DNA of 64,000 bases from Candidatus Gastranaerophilales bacterium (GCA_944325635.1 CALVBD010000008.1:1-64000); one strand, 5' to 3'. Positions 43,493 to 53,212 are shown, counted from the stretch's first letter. Made by a program: numbers and translations. Notes: a model not told the origin generated them from the letters alone.

Positions 43493-44545
43493 GCGAAAAT
43501 TTTTCAATAATTCTTCCATGCAGTCACCGCCGTATTTGAGAAGAATTTCATTTGCAAGCACACAGGCAATTCTTGCCTCTGCAACCACGGCGCATGCTTC
43601 CACTGCACAGGTGTCTGAGCGTTCAAAATGAGCCTCCGACGGCAGGCAAGTAACGCAATCAACAGACTGCAACGGTTTTACAAGTGTGGGAATAGGTTTC
43701 ATAACGGCAGTAACAACAATATTCTCGCCGTTTGACATCCCGCCTTCAATACCACCTGCATTGTTGGTTTTTCTGGTAATCTTTCCGTCCTCGGCAAAAA
43801 TTTCATCGTGGTATTCGCTGCCTCTCATTTTATAGGCGTGATGATTACCAATTGAAACTGATTTCACGGCAGGAACGCTCATTACTGCCTGGGCAATCCT
43901 TCCGTCAAGTTTCCTGTCCCAGTGGACGTAAGAGCCTAATCCTACAGGAAGATTTTCGTATTCAATCTGAACTTTTCCCCCCAGAGTATCGCCTTCTGCT
44001 TTTGCTTTATCAATTTCAGCGTGAAATTCTTCCTCGTTTTTACCGTTTCCGATTTGCAGCACTTTTGAAGAGCCTGTAATCCCAAACTGTTTTAAAAACA
44101 ATTTTGCAACGGCACCAACGGCAACTTCTATAGCGGTTTTTCTGGCGCTTGAACGCTCTAAAATATTGCGTAAATCTTTTTGGTGATATTTGACGCTTCC
44201 CGCATAATCTGCATGCCCCGGACGGTAAGTGGTAAAAGCTTTTTCAGAGGTAATATCCTTCGGGTTAGTGCTCATAATTTTCTGCCAGTTTTCAAAATCA
44301 TTATTTTTTATAACAAGCGTGACAGGAGAACCTAGAGTTTTACCAAACCTGACGCCCGACATAATTTCCACGGTATCGCTTTCAATTTTCATTCTTCCGC
44401 CGCGGCCGTAACCGCCCTGACGACGTTTAAGTTCTGCGTTAATAAAATCAATGTCGATTTCAAGGTTTGCCGGCAAACCTTCTATTATAGCGGTTAAACA
44501 TTTTCCGTGGCTTTCGCCTGATGTCAAAAATCTGAATTTTTCCAT
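43484..44545 (-). CDS. aroC: Chorismate synthase
   Basis: A 353-residue FMN-dependent lyase, last step of the shikimate pathway. It begins FRFLTSGESHGKCLTAIIEGLPANLEID (signature 1), has RRQGGYGRGGRMKIE, RPGHADYAGSVKYHQKDLRNILERSSARKTA and GGIEGGMSNGENIVVTAVMKPIPT. It is full-length. It is convergent with aroB (9-nt overlap), so the three aro genes are grouped but in two units. The start lies 18 nt from the 26-bp inverted repeat at 44563. Confidence 0.97.
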   Translation of the reverse strand: MEKFRFLTSGESHGKCLTAIIEGLPANLEIDIDFINAELKRRQGGYGRGGRMKIESDTVEIMSGVRFGKTLGSPVTLVIKNNDFENWQKIMSTNPKDITSEKAFTTYRPGHADYAGSVKYHQKDLRNILERSSARKTAIEVAVGAVAKLFLKQFGITGSSKVLQIGNGKNEEEFHAEIDKAKAEGDTLGGKVQIEYENLPVGLGSYVHWDRKLDGRIAQAVMSVPAVKSVSIGNHHAYKMRGSEYHDEIFAEDGKITRKTNNAGGIEGGMSNGENIVVTAVMKPIPTLVKPLQSVDCVTCLPSEAHFERSDTCAVEACAVVAEARIACVLANEILLKYGGDCMEELLKNFRLQ

Positions 44546-44730
44546 ATTTCAATTATATTACAAACATAATATATGTTATCGGAAGAAAATTTATACCCCT
44601 CTCCCTTTGGGAGAGGGTAGAATTTGTTAATGAGTGTCAGTGAATTTACAAATTCGGGTGAGGTTGTAAATATCTTTAAACTTATATTTGATATTTGATA
44701 TTTGGGGCTTATGCAGCCCCAAACCCTGCA

Positions 44731-44776
44731 CTGACATTCTTTTTCTTTTTTGCAATGAAAAGAAAAAGAATGTCAG
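44731..44776. repeat. Perfect 19-bp hairpin inside the cassette
   Basis: CTGACATTCTTTTTCTTTT (44731-44749) pairs exactly with AAAAGAAAAAGAATGTCAG (44758-44776), loop 8 nt. Confidence 0.85.
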
Positions 44777-45217
44777 CCAAGAAAAAGAAACACGCTATAT
44801 AACAGCACTGCTTCGCAGCGCAAGACCGAATGGATGTCGTTAAATGCTAACGCATTTAACCTTTCAGCCTCACTATTGCACAATAAATTGTGCACGTTCG
44901 GCAACCGACCTGTGGTCGGTCTAAATAAATCCCCCCTACCCCCCTTTACAAAGGGGGTAAAGTAAAAGCCTCCCTTGTAAAGGCGGATTGCGAGCAGAGG
45001 GCGAAACGGCGACGCGAAGGCGGCGGCGTTGCAGACCCGTTTAACGCGAGCAACCAAGCAGGAGGTGGCGCACATAGCGCCGGAGGGTTTTCATGCGAGC
45101 GTGCGGCGTAGCCGCGATAGCGAGCATATAAAGTTGAAGGCTCTGCCTTCAAACTACTTCCGTTTGATTTCGCGGCGCGCAGCGACGCTGTAATTTTTTG
45201 CGTGTTTTTCTTTTTCG

Positions 45218-45262
45218 GTTCACTTTTTCTTTTTTCATCGCAATAAAAAAGAAAAAGTGAAC
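45218..45262. repeat. Perfect 18-bp hairpin inside the cassette
   Basis: GTTCACTTTTTCTTTTTT (45218-45235) pairs exactly with AAAAAAGAAAAAGTGAAC (45245-45262), loop 9 nt. It resembles the hairpin at 44731, so the two may mark an inner unit. Confidence 0.85.
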
Positions 45263-45310
45263 GTAATGAAGAAGTTGGAGAACTTGTTTCTTCCGATAAC
45301 ATATATTATG

Positions 45311-45787
45311 TTACTTCTTAGCATATTTTAAGAAAGTTTGGACTTTAGTCTGCATCATTTCTTCAACGATTAACCATTTCCCGCTTGGCTGTTTTTGGAC
45401 GATCATATATGTTTTCAGTTTATAATTCTCGCCTGAAGGCTGGCGAAGCGATGTTATTTTATAGCCGTTATCCACCTTTGCGGCTTTTATATCGGTATAA
45501 TTATTTTTATACTTACGCATTTTCGCGCCTTTCTGGCTGAGTTTCATCTGGGAAATATATGTTTCCGTATCGGTTTCTACATCTACAAGTTCTCCGTCAG
45601 GCTTCACGACCTGCCTGATAATCTTTGCGTCGGGCGAATACATCTTTATAAGCTCGGGGCTATAATTATTTGCGGCATTAACATAGTTTTTAAAGAATTT
45701 TATTGCCTCCTGCTGTTCATCTGCAAACGCTGAACTTCCGATAAAGAGTAAAACTCCTACGATTAGTAACAAAAGTAATTTTTTCAT
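45311..45787 (-). CDS. Exported NTF2-like protein of unknown function
   Basis: A 158-residue protein. The ATG at 45787 is chosen because AAAGGAGG lies just upstream; an in-frame start at 45871 adds an unlikely 28 residues. The signal peptide is MKKLLLLLIVGVLLFIGSSAFADE. The mature 135 residues have the SnoaL/NTF2 pattern: an initial helix (EAIKFFKNYVNAANNYSPELIKMYSPDAKI) followed by curved beta strands ending KWLIVEEMMQTKV. It is likely periplasmic. Its stop codon sits within the terminal repeat of the neighbouring cassette. Confidence 0.65.
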   Translation of the reverse strand: MKKLLLLLIVGVLLFIGSSAFADEQQEAIKFFKNYVNAANNYSPELIKMYSPDAKIIRQVVKPDGELVDVETDTETYISQMKLSQKGAKMRKYKNNYTDIKAAKVDNGYKITSLRQPSGENYKLKTYMIVQKQPSGKWLIVEEMMQTKVQTFLKYAKK

Positions 45788-45903
45788 TCTGCCTCCTTTT
45801 TTGAAAAGGATAAAAAATGGGATGAATATTTTCATCAGGCAGACGGACATCTCAGGTATACCATGCGGCAATATGGACTAAGGGAATAAAACGAAAGGTC
45901 ATT

Positions 45904-45966
45904 ATGGCTGTTGTGATGATATTTTTCTGGGCATTCACGGCGCTTCTTACAATGGGGCCTAGTTAA
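45904..45966 (+). CDS. Candidate 20-residue membrane peptide
   Basis: ATG at 45904 to TAA at 45964-45966 encodes MAVVMIFFWAFTALLTMGPS, a single hydrophobic helix. AAAGG lies about 6 nt before the ATG. It lies in the 103-nt gap between the NTF2-like gene and the convergent helicase gene. The composition and ribosome site are suggestive, but an ORF this short can arise by chance. Confidence 0.3.
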   Translation: MAVVMIFFWAFTALLTMGPS

Positions 45967-45974
45967 AAAACAGC

Positions 45975-48497
45975 CTAAAACTTTTTCAATTTCGCATAAG
46001 CCGCATCCATGGCTTTTTTGCCCTGTTTGCCAAAGTCAATAGTATACATCATGCTATCGCCAACTTTTATAACATCCGTAATGTGTCCTATACCGAGTTT
46101 GTCGTGGAAAACTCTTTCACCAACATTGAAAACGTATTCGACTGTGGAACTTCCTTCAATGGCGTGTTCCCGTTCACGGGCTTCAAGTGCCTGCTGCTGC
46201 TCTTTTTGACGTTTTTCCTCCAGCATACGTTTTATGGCGTTATCTTTCAGGAATTCCTGAACTTTCTGTTCATCGCGTTCTTTATTGGCTTTGGATTTCA
46301 CAAGAATTGTGCGCTGCGGGGTGCGTTTCGGAGGTTCATAGCCGTAGGAGGATTTTTTAGGCGAGGTGTTTGTCGAAAGACCTTTTGTCGGCGCCACAAA
46401 ACCCTTGCCAAATCCCGAGGACGGCTTTATATAGCCGTAGCTGTCAGCCTGAGCCGCAGAGTATGAGTAATCCGACTTCCCTGTTTTTGCTTTAGAAACA
46501 GCGTTGCGGAAGGTTGATGAGTCTGATGTGCTTCCCTCAAATGAAATCATATTCAACAACTGGCGCGGAATTTCTTCAATAAACCGTGACGGGTTATAGT
46601 ATTTGAATTCACCCCACATCTGGCGGCGTTTTGCTGATGTCAGGTATAATTTTTCTTCCGCGCGGGTGACGCCGACATACATAAGGCGACGTTCTTCTTC
46701 CATTTCGGAAGGCACATTTAAAGATCTGAGGTGCGGAAAAATACCTTCATCCAGTCCTGCCATAAATACAACCGGAAATTCCAGCCCTTTTGCCGCGTGA
46801 AGAGTCATCAGGGTGACGTTATTTGCAATTGTATCCATATTGTCAATATCAGATACTAGCGCAACCTGCGCCAGAAATTCCCCGAGGACATTATCTTCTT
46901 CTTCGGGCACGAATTCTTCCGCTACGTTTACGAGTTCCTGAAGGTTTTCTATATCCGCTTCGGCTTCAGGGGTATTTTGAAGCTGGAGTTCTGCAAGATA
47001 GCCGGATTTTTCAATTACAAGGGTCACAAATTCACGCAGATTGTAATTCGGAACCGCGTTTCTGAATTTAGTTATCAAATTCACGAAATCCGTAATCTTA
47101 GAACGCGTCCGCGCCGGAATTTCAGTATCTTCTTCAATTCTCTGTGCTGCTGCAAAGAGGGAGATATCTTCCCTGTCCGCGAAGTCCTGCAATCTTTTAA
47201 TGGTTGTATCCCCGATTGAACGTTTCGGAACATTCACAATACGGCGGAAACTCTGAGAATCATCCGTATTATAAATTAATTTCAAATAAGCGATGATGTC
47301 TTTAATTTCTTTACGGTCGTAGAATTTCAGCCCGCCGTAAATTCTATAAGGCACACCTGCTGCCATGCAGGCTTCTTCTATTGAACGGGATTGGGAATTT
47401 GTACGATAGAGAATGGCGTACTGATTGTAATTTCCGCCGCTGTCCTGTTTTATACGGCTTACGATAAAGTTTGCTTCGTCCGCCTCATCCTGAGCCTCAA
47501 AGTAATCTATAAGTTCACCTTCACCCTTATTTGAATAAAGAACTTTATCCACACGTTCGGTGTTGTTTTCAATAATGGCGTTTGCAACATTCAGAATATT
47601 TGCGGTCGAGCGGTAGTTTTGTTCAAGTTTGATTAATTTCGTGTTTTTGAAATCCTTCTGGAAGTTCATGATAATCGTATAATCCGCACCGCGCCAGCTG
47701 TAGATGGATTGGTCGACATCGCCCACAACGCACAGTGAACGTTCAGGCGGAACTTCCGCGAGTTTATTTGTATAAAGCATATTTACAAGGTTATACTGCG
47801 CAAGGTTTGTGTCTTGGTACTCATCGACCATAATATGCTTAAATCTTTCATAATAGTGGGTTCGGATTTCTGTGTTATGGTCAAGGAGTTTTACCGTCAG
47901 CATAAGCATATCGTCAAAATCAATTGCGTTATTGTTGTTGAGCGTGTTTTCGTATTCTTCATAAATTGCCGCAATCTTCTGTGATTTGAAATCTCTTGCA
48001 AAAGTAGCAAAGGTATAGGCATCCTGCATTTTGTTTTTTGCATTAGAGATTACGGATTTAACGAGTTTAGGCTGATAAATTTTATCATCAAGGTTCAGTT
48101 TTTTGATTGCCTGTTTTAAAACCGCATTTGTATCGTTGTCATCGTATATGGTAAAATTCTTATCGAGTTTTTTGCCTGACGGAAAACTGTATCTGTCAAT
48201 ATTTTCGCGCAAAATTCTGCCGCAAATTCCATGGAAGGTCCCGACCCACATATATTTAACAACGTTCTCGCCAATCATGCTGCCAAGACGCGCCTTCATC
48301 TCTTTTGCAGCCTTGTTGGTAAATGTCACGGCGAGAATATTCTGCGGTTTTACTCCATGCTGAATCATATAAGCAATTCTTGTCGTGAGGACTTTAGTTT
48401 TGCCGCTGCCAGCGCCTGCCAGTATCAACAACGGTCCTGTCACCGTCTGGACAGCTTCTTTCTGCTCCTTATTAAGATTTTCCAATAGATTTTCCAT
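45975..48497 (-). CDS. pcrA: ATP-dependent DNA helicase, UvrD/PcrA family
   Basis: An 840-residue superfamily 1A 3'-5' helicase for repair and replication restart. Motif I is LAGAGSGKTKV, Ia VTFTNKAAKEM, II VDEYQDTN, III VGDVDQSIYSWRGAD, IV LEQNYRST, V LMTLHAAKGLEFPVVFMAG and VI ERRLMYVGVTRAEEKLYL. The C-terminal NVGERVFHDKLGIGHITDV is the PcrA RNA-polymerase-interaction type. ATG at 48497 (AGGG upstream) is preferred to TTG at 48512. It is a single-gene unit. Confidence 0.95.
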   Translation of the reverse strand: MENLLENLNKEQKEAVQTVTGPLLILAGAGSGKTKVLTTRIAYMIQHGVKPQNILAVTFTNKAAKEMKARLGSMIGENVVKYMWVGTFHGICGRILRENIDRYSFPSGKKLDKNFTIYDDNDTNAVLKQAIKKLNLDDKIYQPKLVKSVISNAKNKMQDAYTFATFARDFKSQKIAAIYEEYENTLNNNNAIDFDDMLMLTVKLLDHNTEIRTHYYERFKHIMVDEYQDTNLAQYNLVNMLYTNKLAEVPPERSLCVVGDVDQSIYSWRGADYTIIMNFQKDFKNTKLIKLEQNYRSTANILNVANAIIENNTERVDKVLYSNKGEGELIDYFEAQDEADEANFIVSRIKQDSGGNYNQYAILYRTNSQSRSIEEACMAAGVPYRIYGGLKFYDRKEIKDIIAYLKLIYNTDDSQSFRRIVNVPKRSIGDTTIKRLQDFADREDISLFAAAQRIEEDTEIPARTRSKITDFVNLITKFRNAVPNYNLREFVTLVIEKSGYLAELQLQNTPEAEADIENLQELVNVAEEFVPEEEDNVLGEFLAQVALVSDIDNMDTIANNVTLMTLHAAKGLEFPVVFMAGLDEGIFPHLRSLNVPSEMEEERRLMYVGVTRAEEKLYLTSAKRRQMWGEFKYYNPSRFIEEIPRQLLNMISFEGSTSDSSTFRNAVSKAKTGKSDYSYSAAQADSYGYIKPSSGFGKGFVAPTKGLSTNTSPKKSSYGYEPPKRTPQRTILVKSKANKERDEQKVQEFLKDNAIKRMLEEKRQKEQQQALEAREREHAIEGSSTVEYVFNVGERVFHDKLGIGHITDVIKVGDSMMYTIDFGKQGKKAMDAAYAKLKKF

Positions 48498-48649
48498 ATA
48501 CCCTATTCCCAAAATTAAAGTTTTGTGTTATAATCAGCATAATCGAAAAAAATATTTATTGCAATTAGATAGTCATAAGTTTTTCGCAACTTCCGATACC
48601 GGAATTATGCGGAAATACGAAAAGACCGGTGAGACAGAAAGTAGGAAAA

Positions 48650-49237
48650 ATGGCAGATAACGAAATTTTTATGGGTGCTGATGATAACAAAGAAGAACAA
48701 CAATCAATTATGGTTCCTGTAGACGATTTAGACACGGTAAGCGCGGATTCTCCGCATACGGTAGATGAACTTGCTCAGGAACTCGCTACCATCAGACAAT
48801 CTGCCAAAAGAATCGCAATTATCGGGAGCCGCAACCTCCCGATTACACATCAGCAAATGATTGAAACCCTTGCAACAGCACTTGTTATGCAAGGGAATAC
48901 TATCATTACCTCAGGCGGTTCGTCAGGTACAAACGCCGCTGCTATCCGCGGGGCTATGAAAGCTAATCCGGATAAATTAAAGGTTATTCTTCCGCAAACT
49001 ATTGGGCAGCAACCGTCAGATGTTCAAAACCAGCTTATCGGGGTTCCGAATATCGTTGAGCACGCTGATCGCGCTATGATGACACTTGCGGATGCATCCC
49101 GCGTTTGCAACAGAGAAATTATCGACGACTGCAATCAGCTTATCTGCTTCCTTTCCCACACAAGCAAAACCCTTCATAACGCCGTTCAATACGCTGAAGA
49201 AGGACACAAGGTTATCACTGTATTCTATTTGGATTAA
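48650..49237 (+). CDS. Short DprA-like SLOG/Rossmann protein (cyanobacterial type)
   Basis: A 195-residue protein. The ATG at 48650 follows TAGGAAAA. Residues 50-195 are a SLOG/LOG Rossmann domain like the core of DprA: RIAIIGSRNLPITHQQMIETLATALVMQGNTIITSGGSSGTNAAAIRGAM, KVILPQTIGQQPSDVQ, REIIDDCNQLICFLSHTSKTLHNAVQYAEEGHKVITVFYLD. It lacks the SAM-like and winged-helix parts of full DprA. I recall very similar short proteins annotated as DNA recombination-mediator protein A in Cyanobacteria, which supports the assignment of this organism. The exact function is not known. Confidence 0.75.
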   Translation: MADNEIFMGADDNKEEQQSIMVPVDDLDTVSADSPHTVDELAQELATIRQSAKRIAIIGSRNLPITHQQMIETLATALVMQGNTIITSGGSSGTNAAAIRGAMKANPDKLKVILPQTIGQQPSDVQNQLIGVPNIVEHADRAMMTLADASRVCNREIIDDCNQLICFLSHTSKTLHNAVQYAEEGHKVITVFYLD

Positions 49238-49269
49238 AAAATTTCAACTTTATTTTAATATAGTGCTGT

Positions 49270-49920
49270 ATCAGTTTTTTATCGTCCTTGTAAGACGCGT
49301 AGCGGCAGCAATCAAGGATTTGAATTGTTGTCGGGCAGGTATGCCCAACAACAATCCTTACTTTTCACTTTACCCTCACCCCTACCCCCTCTCCCAGAGG
49401 GAGAGGGGTGAAAAGAACCCTCACCCAATCCCTCAGCACAAGGCATACAGGGTCGCAAGACTTGTTACCGCGTCTGCTACCTTTATATCCAGGTGGAAAA
49501 TAGAAAAGAGTCATTGCGAGGCTTTAGCCGAAGCAATCCAGCCTTTTTAAGTGAATAGTAAGTGGTGAGTAGTGAATGGTTCAACAAAAATTAGTCCCTT
49601 CACTCTTCACTCGTTAATCTTCATATTCCAAAAGCTGGATTCTTTCGGGCTGCGACATCAGAATGACGTAAAATTTTTTCTTAGCGCCTTAGCGCCCTAG
49701 TGTCTAAGTAACTTTTTCTGCCTCCACACCCGCCTTACGGGCACCCTCTCCCTTTGGGAGGAGTCTGTTAACTTTTCATTGCTACCCCTCCTCGAAATCA
49801 AAGATTTCGGTCCTCCCTCAAGGGGAGGACAAAATCTTAAAATTCATTGCAATAGAAAGTTAACAATGCCCTTTGGGAGAGGGTAATAGCCCCCCCTCCC
49901 TTCACTCCTCACGCATCACT
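49270..49920. repeat. Composite intergenic repeat region
   Basis: A 730-bp gene-free gap. It contains a 14-bp hairpin ATTGTTG(T)CGGGCA/TGCCCAACAACAAT (49324-49355), CCCTCTCCC/GGGAGAGGG palindromes (about 49388 and 49735-49760), and the block 49511-49719 repeated from 18508-18715. The same word set as at 4690 and 18230 occurs, so these spacers share an origin. Confidence 0.75.
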
Positions 49921-49968
49921 TTATTGCTCGTATCAACATATCATCCCTTTTTGTGCTAAAATAATTGT

Positions 49969-51138
49969 ATGAACGATTTAATTAAAAAATTAAGCGGCAA
50001 GAATAAAACCGATTACGAACAAGTCGCAAAAGAAATGATTGATAATGCAGATGTTGCATTATTCCAAGAACTTGTCGCAAATGATGATTTTCTGTTTGAT
50101 TTTGTCAAACAAAATGTCGCAGAACGTCTTGCAAACGCCTGCAATGAAACAAATTACAAAAATCTTTTGAAATTTTTTGTCTGCTATTCGCCTTACTATG
50201 ACGATTTCATTATCTCCACTCTTGCAAAATATGCAGATGAAGATTTAACCGATGAAATCCTTGAGATTTTTGAAAACGGCACAAATGATGAAAAAACATA
50301 TTGCGCCAAGTATTTTTTCTATATTCAGGATCCTCTTGCGCTTGAACTTTTACGGGAGAATTCCTACACGGACGACGAAAGCCTCAATGCAAACTGCGCC
50401 GCTACATTAGGTAGTTTTCAAGATACTGTTTCTTACAATCAGGCGCTTGAAAAACTTAAATCAACAGATGAATTTGAACAGCTTTCCGCGGTAAAATTCT
50501 TAGTGCTTTACGGGAATAAAGATGCAGTGCCTGAAATTATATCAACAATGAAAACTTCCACACTCGCCGAAAATATTGCGGGTGAAATCCCTTATCTCAC
50601 AAATCTGTTTGAGCTTCTGGACAAAACAAAAGAAGATGCGCTTCTGGTAATTAATTATATAATTAACGGTCTTGGCGAAATTCTCGGGCTTCCGTGCGTT
50701 TTTGATTACGAACTCTACGATGTTTTTGAGCGCCTCATAAGACAGGCTGACGACAGTAAAACCGCCGTTGTGTTACTGAATGCGGCAGAAAAATTCGATA
50801 CCCTCACCGAAAACGATGAATACCTCTTTGACGAGGATAAAAATACCAAAAACGAAGTCCAGGATATAAAGAAATTACTCGGGTCAATCAATAAAAAACA
50901 ACTTAAACAATTGATTTTACAAGAACTCAGCGAAAACAGCCTGTTTGTCTATACAGCGCTTGATTTTGCAGAAGATGTTTTAGCCATCCGCGAACTTTTG
51001 AAATGTAATAACCAGACAATAATCTTAAAAACGGCAGAGGTTCTGAAAAAACTCGGAAACCTCGATGAACCGACCAAAACCGTCGCACTTTTAAAGGTTA
51101 CTGATGAAAATATAAAATCAATAATTCGCGCTTTGTAA
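49969..51138 (+). CDS. HEAT-repeat-like protein of unknown function
   Basis: A 389-residue, almost fully helical, acidic protein with no signal peptide. Repeated helical pairs such as DPLALELLRENSYTDDESLNANCAATLGSF and DEFEQLSAVKFLVLYGNKDAVPEIISTM fit HEAT/armadillo repeats, so a protein-binding scaffold is likely. No catalytic motif is visible. The Nudix gene follows 22 nt downstream, and the two may be co-transcribed. Confidence 0.6.
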   Translation: MNDLIKKLSGKNKTDYEQVAKEMIDNADVALFQELVANDDFLFDFVKQNVAERLANACNETNYKNLLKFFVCYSPYYDDFIISTLAKYADEDLTDEILEIFENGTNDEKTYCAKYFFYIQDPLALELLRENSYTDDESLNANCAATLGSFQDTVSYNQALEKLKSTDEFEQLSAVKFLVLYGNKDAVPEIISTMKTSTLAENIAGEIPYLTNLFELLDKTKEDALLVINYIINGLGEILGLPCVFDYELYDVFERLIRQADDSKTAVVLLNAAEKFDTLTENDEYLFDEDKNTKNEVQDIKKLLGSINKKQLKQLILQELSENSLFVYTALDFAEDVLAIRELLKCNNQTIILKTAEVLKKLGNLDEPTKTVALLKVTDENIKSIIRAL

Positions 51139-51160
51139 AAACTTGTGTTAAAATAGAATT

Positions 51161-51688
51161 ATGAATTTTGAAGAAAAAACATTAAGCTCGGAATGTGTTT
51201 ATGACGGTAAGATTATGAAGGTTTGCCGCGATGATGTGGAGATTGCAACCGGCAAACATTCTTTCCGCGAAGTTGTCCACCATTCGGGAGGAGTTGTGAT
51301 TGCCGCACTGAAAGATGATAACACCATTCTTACGGTAAAACAGTTCCGCTACCCGCTGAAGCAGACAATTATTGAACTTCCGGCCGGCAAACTCGAAAAA
51401 GACGAAAATCCTGACTTAGCAGCCGCAAGAGAACTGGAAGAAGAAACAGGCTACAAAGCCAAAAACTGGAAATCACTCGGATTTATCTATACATCACCCG
51501 GATATAGCGATGAAAAATTGTATCTGTATCTTGCTACAGGGTTGGAATTCGTCGGCGAACATCCTGATGACGGTGAAGTTTTAAAAGCTTATGAATACCC
51601 GCTTGATGAATTTATTCAAAAAGTAAAAAGCGGCGAAATTTCTGATGCCAAAACCGTATGCGCAATTATGAGGGCGTTTTATGATTAA
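51161..51688 (+). CDS. Nudix hydrolase, ADP-ribose pyrophosphatase-like
   Basis: A 175-residue enzyme with a perfect Nudix box, GKLEKDENPDLAAARELEEETGY, preceded by TVKQFRYPLKQTIIELPAG as in ADP-ribose pyrophosphatases (NudF group). It should hydrolyse ADP-ribose or related nucleoside diphosphate sugars using Mg2+. Length is normal. It overlaps the Cof-type hydrolase gene by 8 nt, and GxxY (SPGYSDEKLYLYLA) is in place after the box. Confidence 0.9.
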   Translation: MNFEEKTLSSECVYDGKIMKVCRDDVEIATGKHSFREVVHHSGGVVIAALKDDNTILTVKQFRYPLKQTIIELPAGKLEKDENPDLAAARELEEETGYKAKNWKSLGFIYTSPGYSDEKLYLYLATGLEFVGEHPDDGEVLKAYEYPLDEFIQKVKSGEISDAKTVCAIMRAFYD

Positions 51689-52487
51689 AATGGTTGCCAC
51701 AGACATTGACGGAACTATTGTCAAATGGGACACGGGTTTTTCGGAAAACGTCAAAAAATGTATAAAAAAAATGAGTGCCGAAGGAATTAAGGTTGTTCTT
51801 GTAACAGGCAGAATGCACTGTGCAACAACGCCGATTGCACTTGAATTAAGACTGACAACCCCTATTGTGTCTTATCAGGGCGGGTTGATAAGAGATTTTA
51901 GCGGGAAAACTCTATACCGCCAAAATCTTCCTGATGATTACGCCAAAAAGATTATCAAATGGGCACGCAAAAATAATGTCCACCTTAATCTTTACCTTGA
52001 CGACAAACTATATGTCGAAAAAGACAACGATTTTGTAAAACGCTATACGGACGGAAAATTCGTAACCTATAACGTTTGTTCGTTTGATGAGCTGGAAATT
52101 CATAATGTAAATAAACTTCTTGCAATAGATTATACAAATGCAGACAGGGTTACGGGCTGGGTTGAAGAACTCCACAAAACTTATCCTGATTTGTATATAG
52201 TTAAATCTACACCGTATTTCTGCGAAATTGGAAGCCCTGATGCAAAAAAATCACGCGGGGTAGAATTTCTCGCGAGGGAGTGGGGAATAAAACAAGAGGA
52301 AATTTTAACAATCGGCGATCAGGATAACGATATTGAACTTTTGAAAGCAGGCGGGATAAAAGTCGCGATGGGAAATGCCACACCTGAACTAAAAGCCTGC
52401 GCTGATTTTATCACTGATACGGTAGAAAATGACGGTTTTGTAAAAGCTATGGAAAAATTTGTATTCTGCGCTACCCCTCAAAAATAA
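51681..52487 (+). CDS. Cof-type HAD-IIB phosphatase
   Basis: A 268-residue HAD phosphatase. Motif I is ATDIDGTIV (nucleophile Asp, acid Asp), motif II VLVTGR, a C2B cap domain fills the middle, then KSRGVEFLAREWGI and motif IV GDQDNDIELLKAGG, followed by VAMGNATPELKACADFITDTVENDGF. Such enzymes remove phosphate from sugar phosphates, flavin or pyridoxal phosphates. The substrate is not predicted. It is the last gene of the three-gene group from 49969. Confidence 0.9.
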   Translation: MIKMVATDIDGTIVKWDTGFSENVKKCIKKMSAEGIKVVLVTGRMHCATTPIALELRLTTPIVSYQGGLIRDFSGKTLYRQNLPDDYAKKIIKWARKNNVHLNLYLDDKLYVEKDNDFVKRYTDGKFVTYNVCSFDELEIHNVNKLLAIDYTNADRVTGWVEELHKTYPDLYIVKSTPYFCEIGSPDAKKSRGVEFLAREWGIKQEEILTIGDQDNDIELLKAGGIKVAMGNATPELKACADFITDTVENDGFVKAMEKFVFCATPQK

Positions 52488-52765
52488 AAATATTTTTAAA
52501 ACACAAACTATAAGCCTATTTCCACGATTTTTATCTCGTTCGAAATTGTAAACAAATATTAATTTTATGTAAAATTTATATACCTTTTACGCAATTTTTA
52601 AATAAAAAAATACTTTATATAAGTACCAGAGAAAAATAGGAAATATGTACAAAGGATTTTATGTAAATATTTGTTACAAAAAACGGAATAAATCAGATTA
52701 ATCATTAAAGATTAATCAGGAATATGTCGATTAAGAGAATGTGAGTAAATAACGGAGAAAGAATC

Positions 52766-53212
52766 ATGGTTGACAGATTAAACGGAAATTTAGGAAATGT
52801 AAATGCTTATTTGTTCGGCGGTAAAAAAGTCGACAAAGACGAAATAGCTAAAACAGGCGCAAAAGAAAATGTTCCTGTTGGTCAAACTCAGGCAGCACAA
52901 GAAGCCGCTAAAGCTGACGTAACCAATTTAAATCTTGATATGAATGCAATTATGGGCTTGCACCTGACAAAAGCAGGAAAAGTAGATACCTCAGAAAAAG
53001 CTACAGGCGCAAGAGCTGCTGAACTTTATGCAAGTGCAGACTTCCAGGCTTTAAATAAAGAATTCGGAATTTATGATGATATTGACCCTGAAATCGGTCA
53101 ATTCTTATCACCAAAAACACTTGCTTATATCGCAAACGTTACTCCTGAACAAAGAGAACGTATTGAAGCAGGTGCAGTCAAAGATTTTGACGACCTTGTT
53201 GCAGTAGCTTAA
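52766..53212 (+). CDS. Unknown small protein with long AT-rich leader
   Basis: A 148-residue, hydrophilic protein without signal peptide or known domain. The N-terminus (MVDRLNGNLGNVNAYLFGG) is Asn/Gly-rich; the C-terminal 60 residues are helical (ADFQALNKEFGIYDDIDPEIGQFLSPKTLAYIANVTPEQRERI). GGAGA precedes the ATG. The 278-nt leader (52488-52765) is AT-rich with GATTAATC repeats and no gene. A strong terminator 43 nt downstream marks it as a single transcription unit. Confidence 0.6.
   Translation: MVDRLNGNLGNVNAYLFGGKKVDKDEIAKTGAKENVPVGQTQAAQEAAKADVTNLNLDMNAIMGLHLTKAGKVDTSEKATGARAAELYASADFQALNKEFGIYDDIDPEIGQFLSPKTLAYIANVTPEQRERIEAGAVKDFDDLVAVA

Larger units (their letters stand above)
44563..45312. 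mobile_element. 750-bp palindrome-rich cassette with perfect 26-bp terminal inverted repeats
   Basis: The ends 44563-44588 and 45287-45312 are exact reverse complements (outer half AACATAATATATGTT, inner half ATCGGAAGAAA). The interior contains many perfect hairpins: GGGGCT/AGCCCC, GTTAAATGC/GCATTTAAC, GCACAA/TTGTGC, CCGACC/GGTCGG, CCCCCTTT/AAAGGGGG and GAAGGC/GCCTTC, plus two long ones at 44731 and 45218. Its minus-strand frames are repeat-derived and not credible genes. It looks like a MITE or composite of REP-like units. The right end covers the stop codon of the 45311 gene. Confidence 0.65.

Noticed and set aside
44773..45302. Two minus-strand ORFs in the inverted-repeat cassette
   Set aside because: They are repeat-derived, with no ribosome sites, and they overlap hairpins.
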